Origin: Varibaculum timonense_A
Lineage (GTDB): Bacteria > Actinomycetota > Actinomycetes > Actinomycetales > Actinomycetaceae
Assembly: GCF_027694345.1 (NCBI RefSeq)
Contig: NZ_JAQEVU010000001.1
Span: 321,458 to 385,457 of the forward strand
Reading direction: 5' to 3'
Length of the DNA: 64,000 nucleotides
Shown: in pieces, positions 19,350 through 28,237 of the stretch
How the letters are laid out: each line of letters begins with the position of its first letter
How positions within the stretch are numbered: position 1 is the first letter of the stretch
The notes under the pieces: generated by a model
Databases searched by the model: none
What the model was told of the DNA's origin: nothing
What the model saw: the letters and a program-made list of their open reading frames with translations, nothing else
Translations under genes and position numbers: made by a program

Positions 19350-22300
19350 ATGGATGGGTTAATTTCCGCTGTGTCCCTATTTGATGCTTGTAAATCTGCT
19401 ATCGGATACTTAGGTTTCATACTTTTACCTTGGCTGGTCAATATTCCTAGAACGCGCCGACATCAACAAATATTTATGCCCGTGGTTGCATTTATTTACA
19501 CAATTGTGGCATTAATAGTCCTCTATTTATTTAATAAAACCCTAGAGGAAGTGGTATTTGCCTGGCTTTTTAGTTATTTTCCCATCTTGAAGAACTATAT
19601 TTCTATTTCTCTGTTTTTCTATATAGAAAATGCAGCCATAATCATAGTTTTTATGGTAATAAAACTTATGTATCGTCGCTTTGCTACCAATTTCTTTCAA
19701 GGGGATGATTTCTTCGGAATTAGTGTCGTAAAGCTTTTCTTTGACTATGATTCCATCTCTAATCGTTGGTATATTCAATCCCGATTCGGGAAAACGCGTT
19801 CATTTTATTGTGCGTTCTTCGTAGGATCTGTGCTGTGTACCTTGGGTATCATTGTCGCGATTAAAGCCTATCCCGAACTGCCTGCCTTTGGAGCAATTTG
19901 TTTCCCCCTATTTGGAACCATAGTGTTGGGGGAACTTTATTATGCCTTACATGGTTTAACCGATGATGAAGTTAAGGATTCTCTCTACGGGGAATCGGAA
20001 GAAAACAGACACGTTTCTAACTATTCTGCCCTACGGGCAATCTATCGCAAGCTTTTTCCCGAGCGGATTCTCGATGATGGTATTGAGCTGAGTAGCCCCG
20101 TAACTTCTGAGAGTTTTAATGCCATTTATAAATTAAGAAAATCTGATGATGAAACTGAACGAACCTACGGGGAGTATTTTGATCGTCTCAAGAAACAAGG
20201 CATTGACATAGATGAAAACCTCATGTTAGCGGGTTTGAATCTTCTGAAAGGAAAAAGCTGCCTCTTTTGTACGCCTTTTTATCATGATTTAACTTCCTAC
20301 GTTTCTTTTTCATGCTACGTGCGCTTATTAGAAGGCGGAAAATGTCTGATAATTGTGGGGCGCGATGCTAATGCCAGCGATATTGCTAACTGGATTAACC
20401 AAGGTTTAGAGGATATATCTGGAATCCCGAATCTATGGTCAGTGGGGGTAATCGGAGAGATACCCGTGGATAATCTTGACGTAGGGGTATTACGGGCGGC
20501 TGATTTACACCGCTACCAAGTGCTGGCAGCCCATAATGAGTTTTTATCAAGGGTAGAAATAGTCTTATTAAGCGAACCTTCTAAGATAGTTGCTACTTCC
20601 CAACTGGGCTTAGGGGTGCTTGCTGCGCAAGTGTCTCAGAAACATACTCCAGTATTTGCGGCTTTTGACCGTAATGCTGATGGCTTGGTTGATACCCTCT
20701 CTCATGTTCTTAAAACCAATTTCACCTCGGTTATAGCCACTCAACCTAATCGAGGTAGCAGTTCAGATGTGGTTTGGGCTGGGCAAGGGGAACGCTTGAT
20801 TTCGCGAATTATCCCGGGTGTGGTGCGCGATCTGGGTATGGGTACGGAACTTGCTGCCGTTGCGATGAAATATAACGTTGAAAAAATTGGTTGGGTAGGT
20901 GGGCAAAACTACCCGGTACTAGATATGAGTTGGATTGCCGGGCAGTATGCAGAACCGATAACGAGCTATGCAGAAATGCCTCATTCCCAGCAGGCTTTTC
21001 AAGATTCCTTTTTGCCGCTTCCTAACCCTCCAGCGCTCAAGCAAAAAAAGCACTCCTTCTTGATAGTAGAAGATGAAATAGCAAATGTGCATGAGTCATT
21101 ACGCTTATATGGTTCACGTAGTACGTTTAACGGATTTGTAAACCTAATCAGTCAAGACTATTTACTGCGCGACTATATGGCTGATAACCGTAGGATGTTC
21201 CACGCAGATCGCAAGGCAATTCCGACAATAGTTTCAGACTATTCGCGTTCTACCCGTAGTACAGTGTTACGTCTTTTACTGGAGTTGGTTACTTTTTCAG
21301 TTCCTCTCGAGTCGATTGTAAAAGATTTAGAGTTATCCGGATGTATCGAAAAGAATCTTTCCTTAAAGCTAAATACTGAGAAAACTAAAGAGGACGATAG
21401 CGGTTTTGATGATATTGGTGAGCCTTTAGCGATTACTCGCTTACGGGAAATGATGTCCCGCTATTTCCAAGTAGCCGAAGATAGCATCATATTTGAGGTC
21501 ACAAAAACTCCTAAGGAGGAAGCAGGAAAATTTCTTCTTTCCTACCGGCTTGCCGATATCACTGTTTTCTCTCACGTCCTTAACGGTTTACATACTTCTT
21601 ATTTCGTGGTTGAGGATGAACGGTGCGAACAGAACTATATTTCCGCCTGTTTAAGTGGGCATGTAGCTCAGTGTGTTTTACCTGGTCAGTTCCTTACTTA
21701 TGGGGGTAAGTATTATCAGGTGCAAGCCATTGAGGTGGGTAATGCCAGACAGGTGGTGTTAAGGCGGGCATCCGATCATGTGGAGGGCAGACCCGCCTAC
21801 CGTCCGCTGCTAGACTTTACGATTTCTAATATTCGTCCTCAAGGGGCAAGCTATTCCCATCTCAGTGGCAGTCCTTTAAGGATTCAGCGGATGATAGTGG
21901 AGGTTAAAGCACTTACTAAAGGATATTTGGACTTGCCGAGCCGCTCAGATTTAACGCATATGCGCAGAGTGGATTTGCCCGATTTACCTACGCGTTCTTA
22001 TGTGGATAAACAAGTTTTATGCCTTAAATGTCCGGGGGTTGATCCTAAAGTTAGAGCTAGTCTAGCGGTGTTACTAAATGAGCTTTTTGTTAGTATTTTC
22101 CCTGATTCTCACCAGTTTTTATGGGCGAGCACTGCCTATCCAGGTGACGAATTCGAGGGATTGTTGCCAGAGTTTACTCTTGCCCAGGCTTGGGCAGCTA
22201 GCTCGGTAGAGAACCCCTCTGAAAAGGAAAAAGAAACCGAAGAGGGGATTAGGTCTATATCTGAAGGAATCTACATTATCGAAGATAGTGATATTGATTT

Positions 22301-23132
22301 AGGTTTGCTGGAGGCTTTTGAACGTAACTGGGAGCGGTTCTTCAATATCCTTTCTGATTATCTATTGTGGCTAACTACTCCGGTTGAATCGGAAGGTACT
22401 GAAGTTAAACCTGAAGATGTAACCATTAGCTTCCCTGGTGAAAGCATGGAAGAAGTGCAGGCTCGACAAAAGCGCAAAGAGAAGGAATCACAAAGGGCGC
22501 TCGATAAAGAATTGCCATTCTGGAGGCGATTTAAAGAGTTTATTAAATACCTGTTGCGACGCAAACATATTAAGCTACCTACAGATCCGATTGAGGGGAA
22601 AGATAAACCGACCAAACTCACTTTGGGGCAGCGAATTAAACTATGGTTTAAGCGTTTATTTGGTAGAGGAAAGACCGGAGCGGACAACTCCCAAAATCCA
22701 CTTTCCCCTGATTTTACTGAGGGCGATGATAGCGCGGTAGAGCCGGAAAATCTGCGTGAACCAGCAGATGAAGCGATGACGCCAGATGGAGATTCTGTGG
22801 ATACCGGTGACCGAGCTGAGGAGCTAGCAGAAGATGAGGCGGCAACGATTGGGACTAGCCCCGGCGCTGAGGAAACTTCCGTCAAGGAGGGCGAGCCTAA
22901 GGTAAAACTCGTTCCCGATATGGAACCGGTGGTGATAAAGGTGGATGGCAAAACTAATAAAGCAGAGGTAGTGACCTCTGATTTAGAAAAACCTGATTCG
23001 TCCTCCGGTAAAGATAGTGAAGATTCTAGTGAACAGGTCGCTGAGGTATCGCCGGTAACCGAGGGGGAGAGCTCTGGTGATGATGATAGCACTGCTGGTA
23101 GTAAAGGTGGGGAGGTAGACACAGATGCGTAG
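19350..23132 (+). CDS. Large multi-helix membrane protein with degenerate helicase-like region
   Basis: A 1260 aa protein. Residues 1-210 contain five or six hydrophobic helices. Residues ~290-520 read like a decayed SF2 helicase core: LLKGKSCLFCTPF at the place of motif I but without a GKT P-loop, CLIIVGRDANASDIANW, and VEIVLLSEPSKIVA where a DExx box would be. Residues ~770-1000 resemble the MZB/DUF1998 region found after some helicases (VLPGQFLTYGGKYYQVQAIE; GIYIIEDSDIDLGLLEAFE). These similarities are by eye and need profile searches. The last ~150 residues are very acidic, low complexity and Ser/Glu/Asp rich. Ribosome site GAGAGGAGACC. Its end overlaps the protease gene by 8 bases. Confidence 0.6.
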   Translation: MDGLISAVSLFDACKSAIGYLGFILLPWLVNIPRTRRHQQIFMPVVAFIYTIVALIVLYLFNKTLEEVVFAWLFSYFPILKNYISISLFFYIENAAIIIVFMVIKLMYRRFATNFFQGDDFFGISVVKLFFDYDSISNRWYIQSRFGKTRSFYCAFFVGSVLCTLGIIVAIKAYPELPAFGAICFPLFGTIVLGELYYALHGLTDDEVKDSLYGESEENRHVSNYSALRAIYRKLFPERILDDGIELSSPVTSESFNAIYKLRKSDDETERTYGEYFDRLKKQGIDIDENLMLAGLNLLKGKSCLFCTPFYHDLTSYVSFSCYVRLLEGGKCLIIVGRDANASDIANWINQGLEDISGIPNLWSVGVIGEIPVDNLDVGVLRAADLHRYQVLAAHNEFLSRVEIVLLSEPSKIVATSQLGLGVLAAQVSQKHTPVFAAFDRNADGLVDTLSHVLKTNFTSVIATQPNRGSSSDVVWAGQGERLISRIIPGVVRDLGMGTELAAVAMKYNVEKIGWVGGQNYPVLDMSWIAGQYAEPITSYAEMPHSQQAFQDSFLPLPNPPALKQKKHSFLIVEDEIANVHESLRLYGSRSTFNGFVNLISQDYLLRDYMADNRRMFHADRKAIPTIVSDYSRSTRSTVLRLLLELVTFSVPLESIVKDLELSGCIEKNLSLKLNTEKTKEDDSGFDDIGEPLAITRLREMMSRYFQVAEDSIIFEVTKTPKEEAGKFLLSYRLADITVFSHVLNGLHTSYFVVEDERCEQNYISACLSGHVAQCVLPGQFLTYGGKYYQVQAIEVGNARQVVLRRASDHVEGRPAYRPLLDFTISNIRPQGASYSHLSGSPLRIQRMIVEVKALTKGYLDLPSRSDLTHMRRVDLPDLPTRSYVDKQVLCLKCPGVDPKVRASLAVLLNELFVSIFPDSHQFLWASTAYPGDEFEGLLPEFTLAQAWAASSVENPSEKEKETEEGIRSISEGIYIIEDSDIDLGLLEAFERNWERFFNILSDYLLWLTTPVESEGTEVKPEDVTISFPGESMEEVQARQKRKEKESQRALDKELPFWRRFKEFIKYLLRRKHIKLPTDPIEGKDKPTKLTLGQRIKLWFKRLFGRGKTGADNSQNPLSPDFTEGDDSAVEPENLREPADEAMTPDGDSVDTGDRAEELAEDEAATIGTSPGAEETSVKEGEPKVKLVPDMEPVVIKVDGKTNKAEVVTSDLEKPDSSSGKDSEDSSEQVAEVSPVTEGESSGDDDSTAGSKGGEVDTDA

Positions 23133-23943
23133 CAGCTATTTAGACTATTCCGGTTCGCTCTCGGGACAGACCATAGATATTTCTGGTGTCGCGGATTTTC
23201 TGGGTTTAGCTGGTTTTAACGACTCTCCGTTTACTAGAACCAGATTGGGCGATCCGGTTAATGCCCCAAATATACAAATCGGGGAAGAGGGAACGAATTA
23301 CTGTGATTTTTGTATGACTCCTTTAATGGGGGGAGATTTTGAGCGCCTGGCTGATGGTCGCGAGAGATGTATGCGCTGCTCCGAAACCGCCATCTCTACT
23401 CGCGACCAATTCGTTTCCCTATTCATGCGGGCTAAGAAACAGATGGAGTTGGTTTTCGAGATAGATATTGCAGTGGCTATGCAGGTCTCTATGGTAAATG
23501 CTCGGGAAATCGCCAAGGGTAGTGGGGAAACTTTTGAAGCAACTCCTGGGTTTGATGGTCGGACATTAGGCTATGCGGTAAAGTCGTCTGCCGGGTATTC
23601 GCTTCATGTTGAAAATGGGGCTCCTGCTTTGGCTTTGCTGGGTACTACTATTCATGAACTGACCCATATTTGGCAGTACATAAATTGGGATCGTGCCTCT
23701 ATAGAGAGAGTCTACGGAAAAGATAAAACCTTGTGCGTTTATGAGGGGATGGCTACTTGGGCGCAGATTCAATATCTGTATTCCACTCATGCCACGGCTT
23801 ATGCGCAACGCGAGGAGGCTTACACCGAAAAGCGGAGTGATGAATATGGCGTTGGTTTTCGGGCTTTTCGGGAAAAGTATTCTATGTGCCGTGATGGGGT
23901 TCTTAGGGGGAAGACTCCTTTTAAGCTAACCTGGCCGCTCTAA
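23125..23943 (+). CDS. Zinc-ribbon HExxH metalloprotease, DA1-like
   Basis: A 272 aa soluble protein without signal peptide. Residues 60-85 form a treble-clef or LIM-like zinc site (C60-x2-C63 ... C82-x2-C85). The protease motif is HELTHIWQ (H177, E178, H181) and the third ligand is probably E207 in YEGMATWAQIQYL. The order zinc finger, HExxH, then an EG motif about 25 residues on matches the DA1-like peptidase family, better known from plants where it cleaves ubiquitin-linked targets; bacterial substrates are unknown to me. The start overlaps the preceding gene by 8 bases, so it belongs to the same operon. It may process another protein of the island, such as the acidic tail upstream (inference). 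Confidence 0.75.
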   Translation: MRSSYLDYSGSLSGQTIDISGVADFLGLAGFNDSPFTRTRLGDPVNAPNIQIGEEGTNYCDFCMTPLMGGDFERLADGRERCMRCSETAISTRDQFVSLFMRAKKQMELVFEIDIAVAMQVSMVNAREIAKGSGETFEATPGFDGRTLGYAVKSSAGYSLHVENGAPALALLGTTIHELTHIWQYINWDRASIERVYGKDKTLCVYEGMATWAQIQYLYSTHATAYAQREEAYTEKRSDEYGVGFRAFREKYSMCRDGVLRGKTPFKLTWPL

Positions 23944-23968
23944 AATAGTTGGCAAAGAATCTGCTGGT

Positions 23969-23983
23969 GCTGAGCTTTTCAGC
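23969..23983 (+). terminator. Weak hairpin after the island
   Basis: GCTGA pairs with TCAGC around a 5-base loop, 26 bases after the protease stop. Short and without a clear U-tract; only a possible end of the island operon. The rest of 23984-24216 shows no gene. Confidence 0.25.
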
Positions 23984-24216
23984 TATTAACTTGGCATTGC
24001 TGCCTATGGTGTCAGAGCAGTAGCTATTAACGCCTGGGACACTAAACCTGCACGAGTACGGGCAGTCCGTAGTTCGGACATTACCTAGCTATTTTTGTAA
24101 GTAAGGTAAAGCTAAGGTTAATGTTTTGTTGTCTCTAAGAGGAGGCTGCAGCCCAAATTCCCGTGCTGCCCACCCCACCACCAGCAACGGTGGCATGAAC
24201 GAAAGGAATTGCAATA

Positions 24217-24435
24217 ATGAAAATCAATAAAATGATTAGAGCGAGTCTACCTGGTCTCTGTTGGAGCTTGTTCTAACCCTGTGTCGCTCATGCTTCATCA
24301 TCTGATACTGCATCAAACTTCATAGGGAAAAGCGAAAAGTCCTCATTGATGTTTGAGCTAGTAAACAAGACGCCTGGTATTAACTATAGTGACATGAAGT
24401 GTGCTATTGAAACTGTTACCTATCAACGTTTCTGA
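24217..24435 (+). pseudogene. Small secreted protein gene interrupted by an in-frame stop
   Basis: GAAAGGAA then ATG 24217 opens a frame that reads MKINKMIRASLPGLCWSLF, meets TAA at 24274-24276, and continues without further stop as PCVAHASSSDTASN... to TGA at 24433, 72 codons in all. Ignoring the TAA, the start is a clear signal peptide (basic n-region, hydrophobic core, VAHA cleavage site), so the stop lies inside the signal sequence. This suggests a recent single-base nonsense mutation; readthrough or a sequencing error are alternatives. The mature product would be a peptide of about 45 residues of unknown function. It sits 8 bases before the lipoprotein gene, probably in the same transcript. 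Confidence 0.55.
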
Positions 24436-24443
24436 GTTTAAAA

Positions 24444-25700
24444 ATGAAAAGCAGAATATGTCTAAGAGTGGCTATGGCGTTGATGGTATTATCCCTTGCA
24501 ACCCCGCTTTTGAGCGCCTGTTCTAAAAATAGTTCAGATACCCAGGTTGATTTAGATAGTTACCAATGGGCTATTTTCACGAGTACCTATCGAAACACGG
24601 GAATTTTACCCAGCCCTAGCAGTGGATACGCAATCTTTGTTCGCGACGATGGTAGTTACGATTTAGTTTCGCATTCGGGAATGGATTCAGGAGAGATTTC
24701 CTGGACACAACAGGGCGTTCATTATGCTGATACTAACGGTGAGCACTGGATTACGAAACAGGGAACTACCTCAGTTAAGGGCAACCGGATTGACCTGATG
24801 GATGGTCTGGTGACGCTCAGTGACGGTTTGACGCGCGTTGGAGTCTACAATGGGGGGAGACGGGGCAAAAAATATCATGAAGAGGTTGTGGTATCCCGAC
24901 CGGGTTCTAGCGTCCATCACAAGTTAGAAACAGTCGGTTTCTATCCAATGATTTCAGCCTGTGGTGATAATGTTTATACCGCCTATTCCAAGGCATCGGA
25001 AGTCAGTAATGGGCGTTTCATATTCGATCAGATTGTTGATAAAGGAGCAGTGAAACATCGGAATTTGAATACCCAAAGTATGCCTTCTTCCGAATTCTCT
25101 TTTTATGCTAATGACGCTCCCTGTGCTCAAAATCGAATCTATTTTATAGGATCGTTTACTATTTATGATGGGGCAAAGCCAACAGGAGATACCAAGCTAG
25201 CACCTCATATGGGTCGGTGCCCAGAGGGCGGAGAGGACGAATGTGCTCTTGCACTCGTGGTTGCTGACGCAAACACAGGGCGACTTAATTGGCTACCTGT
25301 CGTTAATGAAAATGGTTCCTCTGAAAAGTTTTCGTCCGAGAATGCCGTTGAAGTTGGGCTTGATGCGCACTCTCTGAACGAAAAGGGAAAACTAATATGG
25401 CTTAGCGGTTACGGCGTTCTTTATGAAACCAATGTGGAAAATGGGAAAACCACGGTTCTTAACGACGCATTACGCAATGACAATCAAAGTGAGAACTCCA
25501 AGATTATCTATCACTTTTCCTCCGATAAAAACACGGTTACCGTGCTGGTAGAAGATAGCCGTGATTCCTTCGCTGCGCCCCGTATTGTAGTTTTTGATAA
25601 AAGTTCAGGAAAAATTATTAAGAATGTCCAGATTAAAGGGTTGAAAGGAAAAATATCAGATTCGCAAGTGATAAGAGATATTGCGAGTAAACCCCAATAA
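24444..25700 (+). CDS. Lipoprotein of unknown function
   Basis: A 418 aa protein with a lipoprotein signal peptide ending in the lipobox LLSAC (Cys at residue 26), so it should be exported and lipid-anchored on the outside of the membrane. The mature part is made of repeated short beta segments (YAIFVRDDGSYDLVSH, NRIYFIGSFTIYDG, GKLIWLSGYGVLYE, RIVVFDKSSGKI), suggesting a beta-propeller-like fold; no family or catalytic motif is recognised. The ATG has only a weak ribosome site, consistent with coupling to the broken small gene just upstream. A strong hairpin follows the stop. Confidence 0.7.
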   Translation: MKSRICLRVAMALMVLSLATPLLSACSKNSSDTQVDLDSYQWAIFTSTYRNTGILPSPSSGYAIFVRDDGSYDLVSHSGMDSGEISWTQQGVHYADTNGEHWITKQGTTSVKGNRIDLMDGLVTLSDGLTRVGVYNGGRRGKKYHEEVVVSRPGSSVHHKLETVGFYPMISACGDNVYTAYSKASEVSNGRFIFDQIVDKGAVKHRNLNTQSMPSSEFSFYANDAPCAQNRIYFIGSFTIYDGAKPTGDTKLAPHMGRCPEGGEDECALALVVADANTGRLNWLPVVNENGSSEKFSSENAVEVGLDAHSLNEKGKLIWLSGYGVLYETNVENGKTTVLNDALRNDNQSENSKIIYHFSSDKNTVTVLVEDSRDSFAAPRIVVFDKSSGKIIKNVQIKGLKGKISDSQVIRDIASKPQ

Positions 25701-25707
25701 TAAACTT

Positions 25708-25744
25708 GCTATCGGTTGCTTAAATAGCTTAAGCAACCGATAGC
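25708..25744. terminator. Bidirectional terminator, 16-base perfect stem
   Basis: GCTATCGGTTGCTTAA (25708-25723) and its exact complement (25729-25744) flank a 5-base loop between the converging lipoprotein and gntR genes. No long U-tract on either side, but the position and perfect stem support a shared terminator. Confidence 0.65.
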
Positions 25745-25791
25745 GACTATTAAATACTGCTAAAAGCCATATTTTTAAGGTATCTTAGCGG

Positions 25792-26484
25792 CTAGTGTGA
25801 AAGATTTACCGAGAGTTCATACTGGTCTCCTCGATAAAGTCCATCGGTAATCTCTATCGGGTTATTTTTCATGTCACAACCCAGTATTTGCAGTTGGAAA
25901 CAGCAAATATCCGATTTGATTTCTAAGGCGGCTCTTTCTGCAGCGTCAGCGTGACGGGTACGGACACTTAAAGACCTTAAGGAAGGTTTATTCTGGTACT
26001 GCTTATCTAAAATATCGTAAAGAGATTGTTCTAGATTATTACCCAGCAGTCCAGGGTAAAGGTGGGCAGGAAGAATTACTTGTTCGATGCCCACCGGAAT
26101 GTTATCTCCTAGGCGAATGCGTTTAATGCAGTAAACAAAGGTTTCGGAGTCTATTTGCAGTTTTTCGCTTTCAGATTCACTTGGAGGACGCATCGCTGCT
26201 TCCAGCAGCTTAGATCCGGGAACTCTGCCTTGAGAGCGCATACATTCGCTAAAGGATTGGGAGGTAGCGCTCTTTAATACTCGCGGTTCCGTAACGAAAG
26301 TACCGCTGCCTCGAACAGAGCGTAGCCGTCCTCCCTTTTGTAGAAACTGTAAAGCTTGCCGTACGGTCATGGCGCTGACCTGGAATTGTGTTGCTAGCTC
26401 CCGTTCAGTGGGGAGACGGTCTCCTGGCTGCGCCTGGTCGATTAAATCGGAGAGTTTTTCGATGATAATCTCGTATTTTTTCAT
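25792..26484 (-). CDS. GntR-family regulator, HutC/UTRA type
   Basis: A 230 aa transcription factor. Residues 1-70 are the GntR winged helix (PGDRLPTERELATQFQVSAMTVRQALQFLQ; GRLRSVRGSGTFVTE) and residues ~85-225 the UTRA effector domain (KRIRLGDNIPVGIEQVILP; ITDGLYRGDQYEL at the end). UTRA regulators usually bind sugar phosphates or related small molecules. It is divergent from the MFS transporter and hydrolase genes, so it most likely controls that operon and itself. A palindrome at 26686-26695 in the shared region is a candidate operator. Confidence 0.85.
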   Translation of the reverse strand: MKKYEIIIEKLSDLIDQAQPGDRLPTERELATQFQVSAMTVRQALQFLQKGGRLRSVRGSGTFVTEPRVLKSATSQSFSECMRSQGRVPGSKLLEAAMRPPSESESEKLQIDSETFVYCIKRIRLGDNIPVGIEQVILPAHLYPGLLGNNLEQSLYDILDKQYQNKPSLRSLSVRTRHADAAERAALEIKSDICCFQLQILGCDMKNNPIEITDGLYRGDQYELSVNLSH

Positions 26485-26838
26485 TTCTTTAGGTGAGGGG
26501 TAAGGGAATTAAATTGTGTCAGTTCGAGCCGGGACGCCGGGTAAGCGAGCGCCACCTCAAGCTAAAGCATTGACTAGCTCTCTTCGTAGGCTAACTCTTA
26601 AAACAGATTTTTGTGGCATTTTAATGAATATGGCAGATAACTGAGATACCTAGATTGCACTCAGTAAGCTGCAATCAACATTATTACTCTAGAGTTATTA
26701 ACTAAACCTAGTGTTATGCTAGGCTGGTTTGGTCGCTGAGATTCAATGAGATGTACGGCAGTGATGGAGCTAGCCGATTTCGTTTAAATCCAGGGACATT
26801 ACTTGAGGGGATAGTAAAATCTAAAAGAGGAGAAAACC
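26485..26838. other. Divergent regulatory region, gntR / sugar transporter
   Basis: 354 bases without a gene. It contains the palindrome ACTCTAGAGT (26686-26695), a second imperfect inverted repeat CCTAG-N7-CTAGG (about 26708-26724), and TTATGCT, a possible -10 for the rightward operon. AAAAGAGGAG precedes the transporter ATG. Confidence 0.45.
26686..26695. promoter_or_regulatory. Candidate operator for the HutC-type regulator
   Basis: Perfect 10-base palindrome ACTCTAGAGT within the divergent promoter region, just upstream of the possible -10 of the transporter operon. Central TCTAGA is common in operators of UTRA-type GntR regulators (for example DasR-like sites). Assignment is inferred from position. 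Confidence 0.35.
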
Positions 26839-28212
26839 ATGAGTGCGTCCTATAAACCAATCGCACCAGCGAATAAGGTAACAAGTAAACGAGTAATTTG
26901 GGCAACTTTCGTGATTGCTCTCGGAGGGTTACTTTTCGGTTATGACAGCGGAGTCATCTCTGGTGCTCTACCCTCAATGACAAAAGATTTTGACCTGGAC
27001 GCTATTCATTCAGGAATGGTGGTTAGCTCCCTGGTAGTAGGGGCAGCCATTGGGGCCCTTAGTGCCGGGAGAATATCTGATCGATTCGGCAGACGACCGG
27101 TATTAATTGCGGCATCAGCAATCTTCGTATTGGGGGCAATTATTGCGGCTTTTGCCCCCAATGTACCGATAATGATTGTGGCGCGGGTGATTCTCGGATT
27201 AGGGGTTGGTACTGCTTCCAATATCGTTCCGGTGTTTATCTCGGAACTAGCTCCCGCCCATATTCGCGGACGCTTAGTAGCCCTAAACCAGCTGATGATT
27301 GTCACCGGAATTATGCTTGCCTATATCGCGAACTATGCACTACACGGCGTAAGTCATGATTGGCGCTGGATGTTCGGGATTTCGATAGCTCCGGCGCTGC
27401 TATTTGGGATCGGTATCATCACTCTTTCGGAGTCGCCGCGTTGGCTGGCATTAGATGGCCAGGTCGATAAGGCACGGCAGGTTCTGCAAAGCGTTCGGGA
27501 AAGTCAAAATGTAGAGGACGAGCTAAGCGAAATTAAGGCTTCGATTGGTGGGGAACAGGGAAACGTAGGTTTTCGCGCCTTGGGGGAGCGCCGCTTGCGC
27601 CGAGTATTAATCGCCGGAATCGGCCTGCAGATTCTAGGACAACTAACCGGCGTGAACGCGGTGGTATTCTATGCCCCCACTATTTTTAAAGGAGCAGGTC
27701 TAGGCGATAGTAGCGCAATTCTAGCTACCGTAGGTATGGGGGCAATCAATATTGTTGCCACCTTTATCGGTATGGCGTTAGTAGACAAGATTGGGCGTAC
27801 CCGGCTGCTGGCCAGTGGCTCTTTCCTAATGACCATCTTCCTAGCTGGGTTGGCGATTGATTTAGCTATAGGCGGTCAGGGAACTACCAGTGCAATTATT
27901 GGTTTAATTTGCGTATTTGGATATATCGCGGCAGTTGCCTCCACCTTGAACGTGGTAGTGTTCATTATTGCTTCCGAGCTTTACCCGCTGAGCGTTCGCG
28001 GTACCGCCATGAGTTTAACTATCGGCGTGAACTGGACTATGAGCTTTATCGTCTCCCTTACTTTCCTTAGCCTATTTGAAACCTTCGGTGGTCCGGGAAC
28101 CTTCGGGGTTTATGCGCTAACCTCCGCTGTACTGGGGATTTTTGCGTTGAAAGTTATTCCGGAAACCAAAGGGAAAACCCTAGAAGAAATTGAACGCGAC
28201 TACGCCAGCTAA
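26839..28212 (+). CDS. MFS sugar porter (XylE/GalP/GLUT type)
   Basis: A 457 aa, 12-helix sugar-proton symporter-like protein. Sugar-porter signatures are all present: GYDSGVISGAL in helix 1, SDRFGRRPVL in the 2-3 loop, SESPRWL after helix 6, QLTGVNAVVFYAPTIF in helix 7 and the terminal PETKGKTLEEIE. Substrate cannot be read from the sequence; a hexose or hexosamine freed by the wall-anchored glycosidases downstream is likely. ATG has AGAGGAG upstream. It is the first gene of an operon with two alpha/beta hydrolases. Confidence 0.88.
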   Translation: MSASYKPIAPANKVTSKRVIWATFVIALGGLLFGYDSGVISGALPSMTKDFDLDAIHSGMVVSSLVVGAAIGALSAGRISDRFGRRPVLIAASAIFVLGAIIAAFAPNVPIMIVARVILGLGVGTASNIVPVFISELAPAHIRGRLVALNQLMIVTGIMLAYIANYALHGVSHDWRWMFGISIAPALLFGIGIITLSESPRWLALDGQVDKARQVLQSVRESQNVEDELSEIKASIGGEQGNVGFRALGERRLRRVLIAGIGLQILGQLTGVNAVVFYAPTIFKGAGLGDSSAILATVGMGAINIVATFIGMALVDKIGRTRLLASGSFLMTIFLAGLAIDLAIGGQGTTSAIIGLICVFGYIAAVASTLNVVVFIIASELYPLSVRGTAMSLTIGVNWTMSFIVSLTFLSLFETFGGPGTFGVYALTSAVLGIFALKVIPETKGKTLEEIERDYAS

Positions 28213-28237
28213 CGCGCAAAAAGTTAAGGTAAGTACT

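Noticed and set aside
22358..23122. 254-codon minus-strand open frame, Ser-rich
   Set aside because: Mirror image of the acidic tail of the membrane protein; composition is explained by the sense strand.
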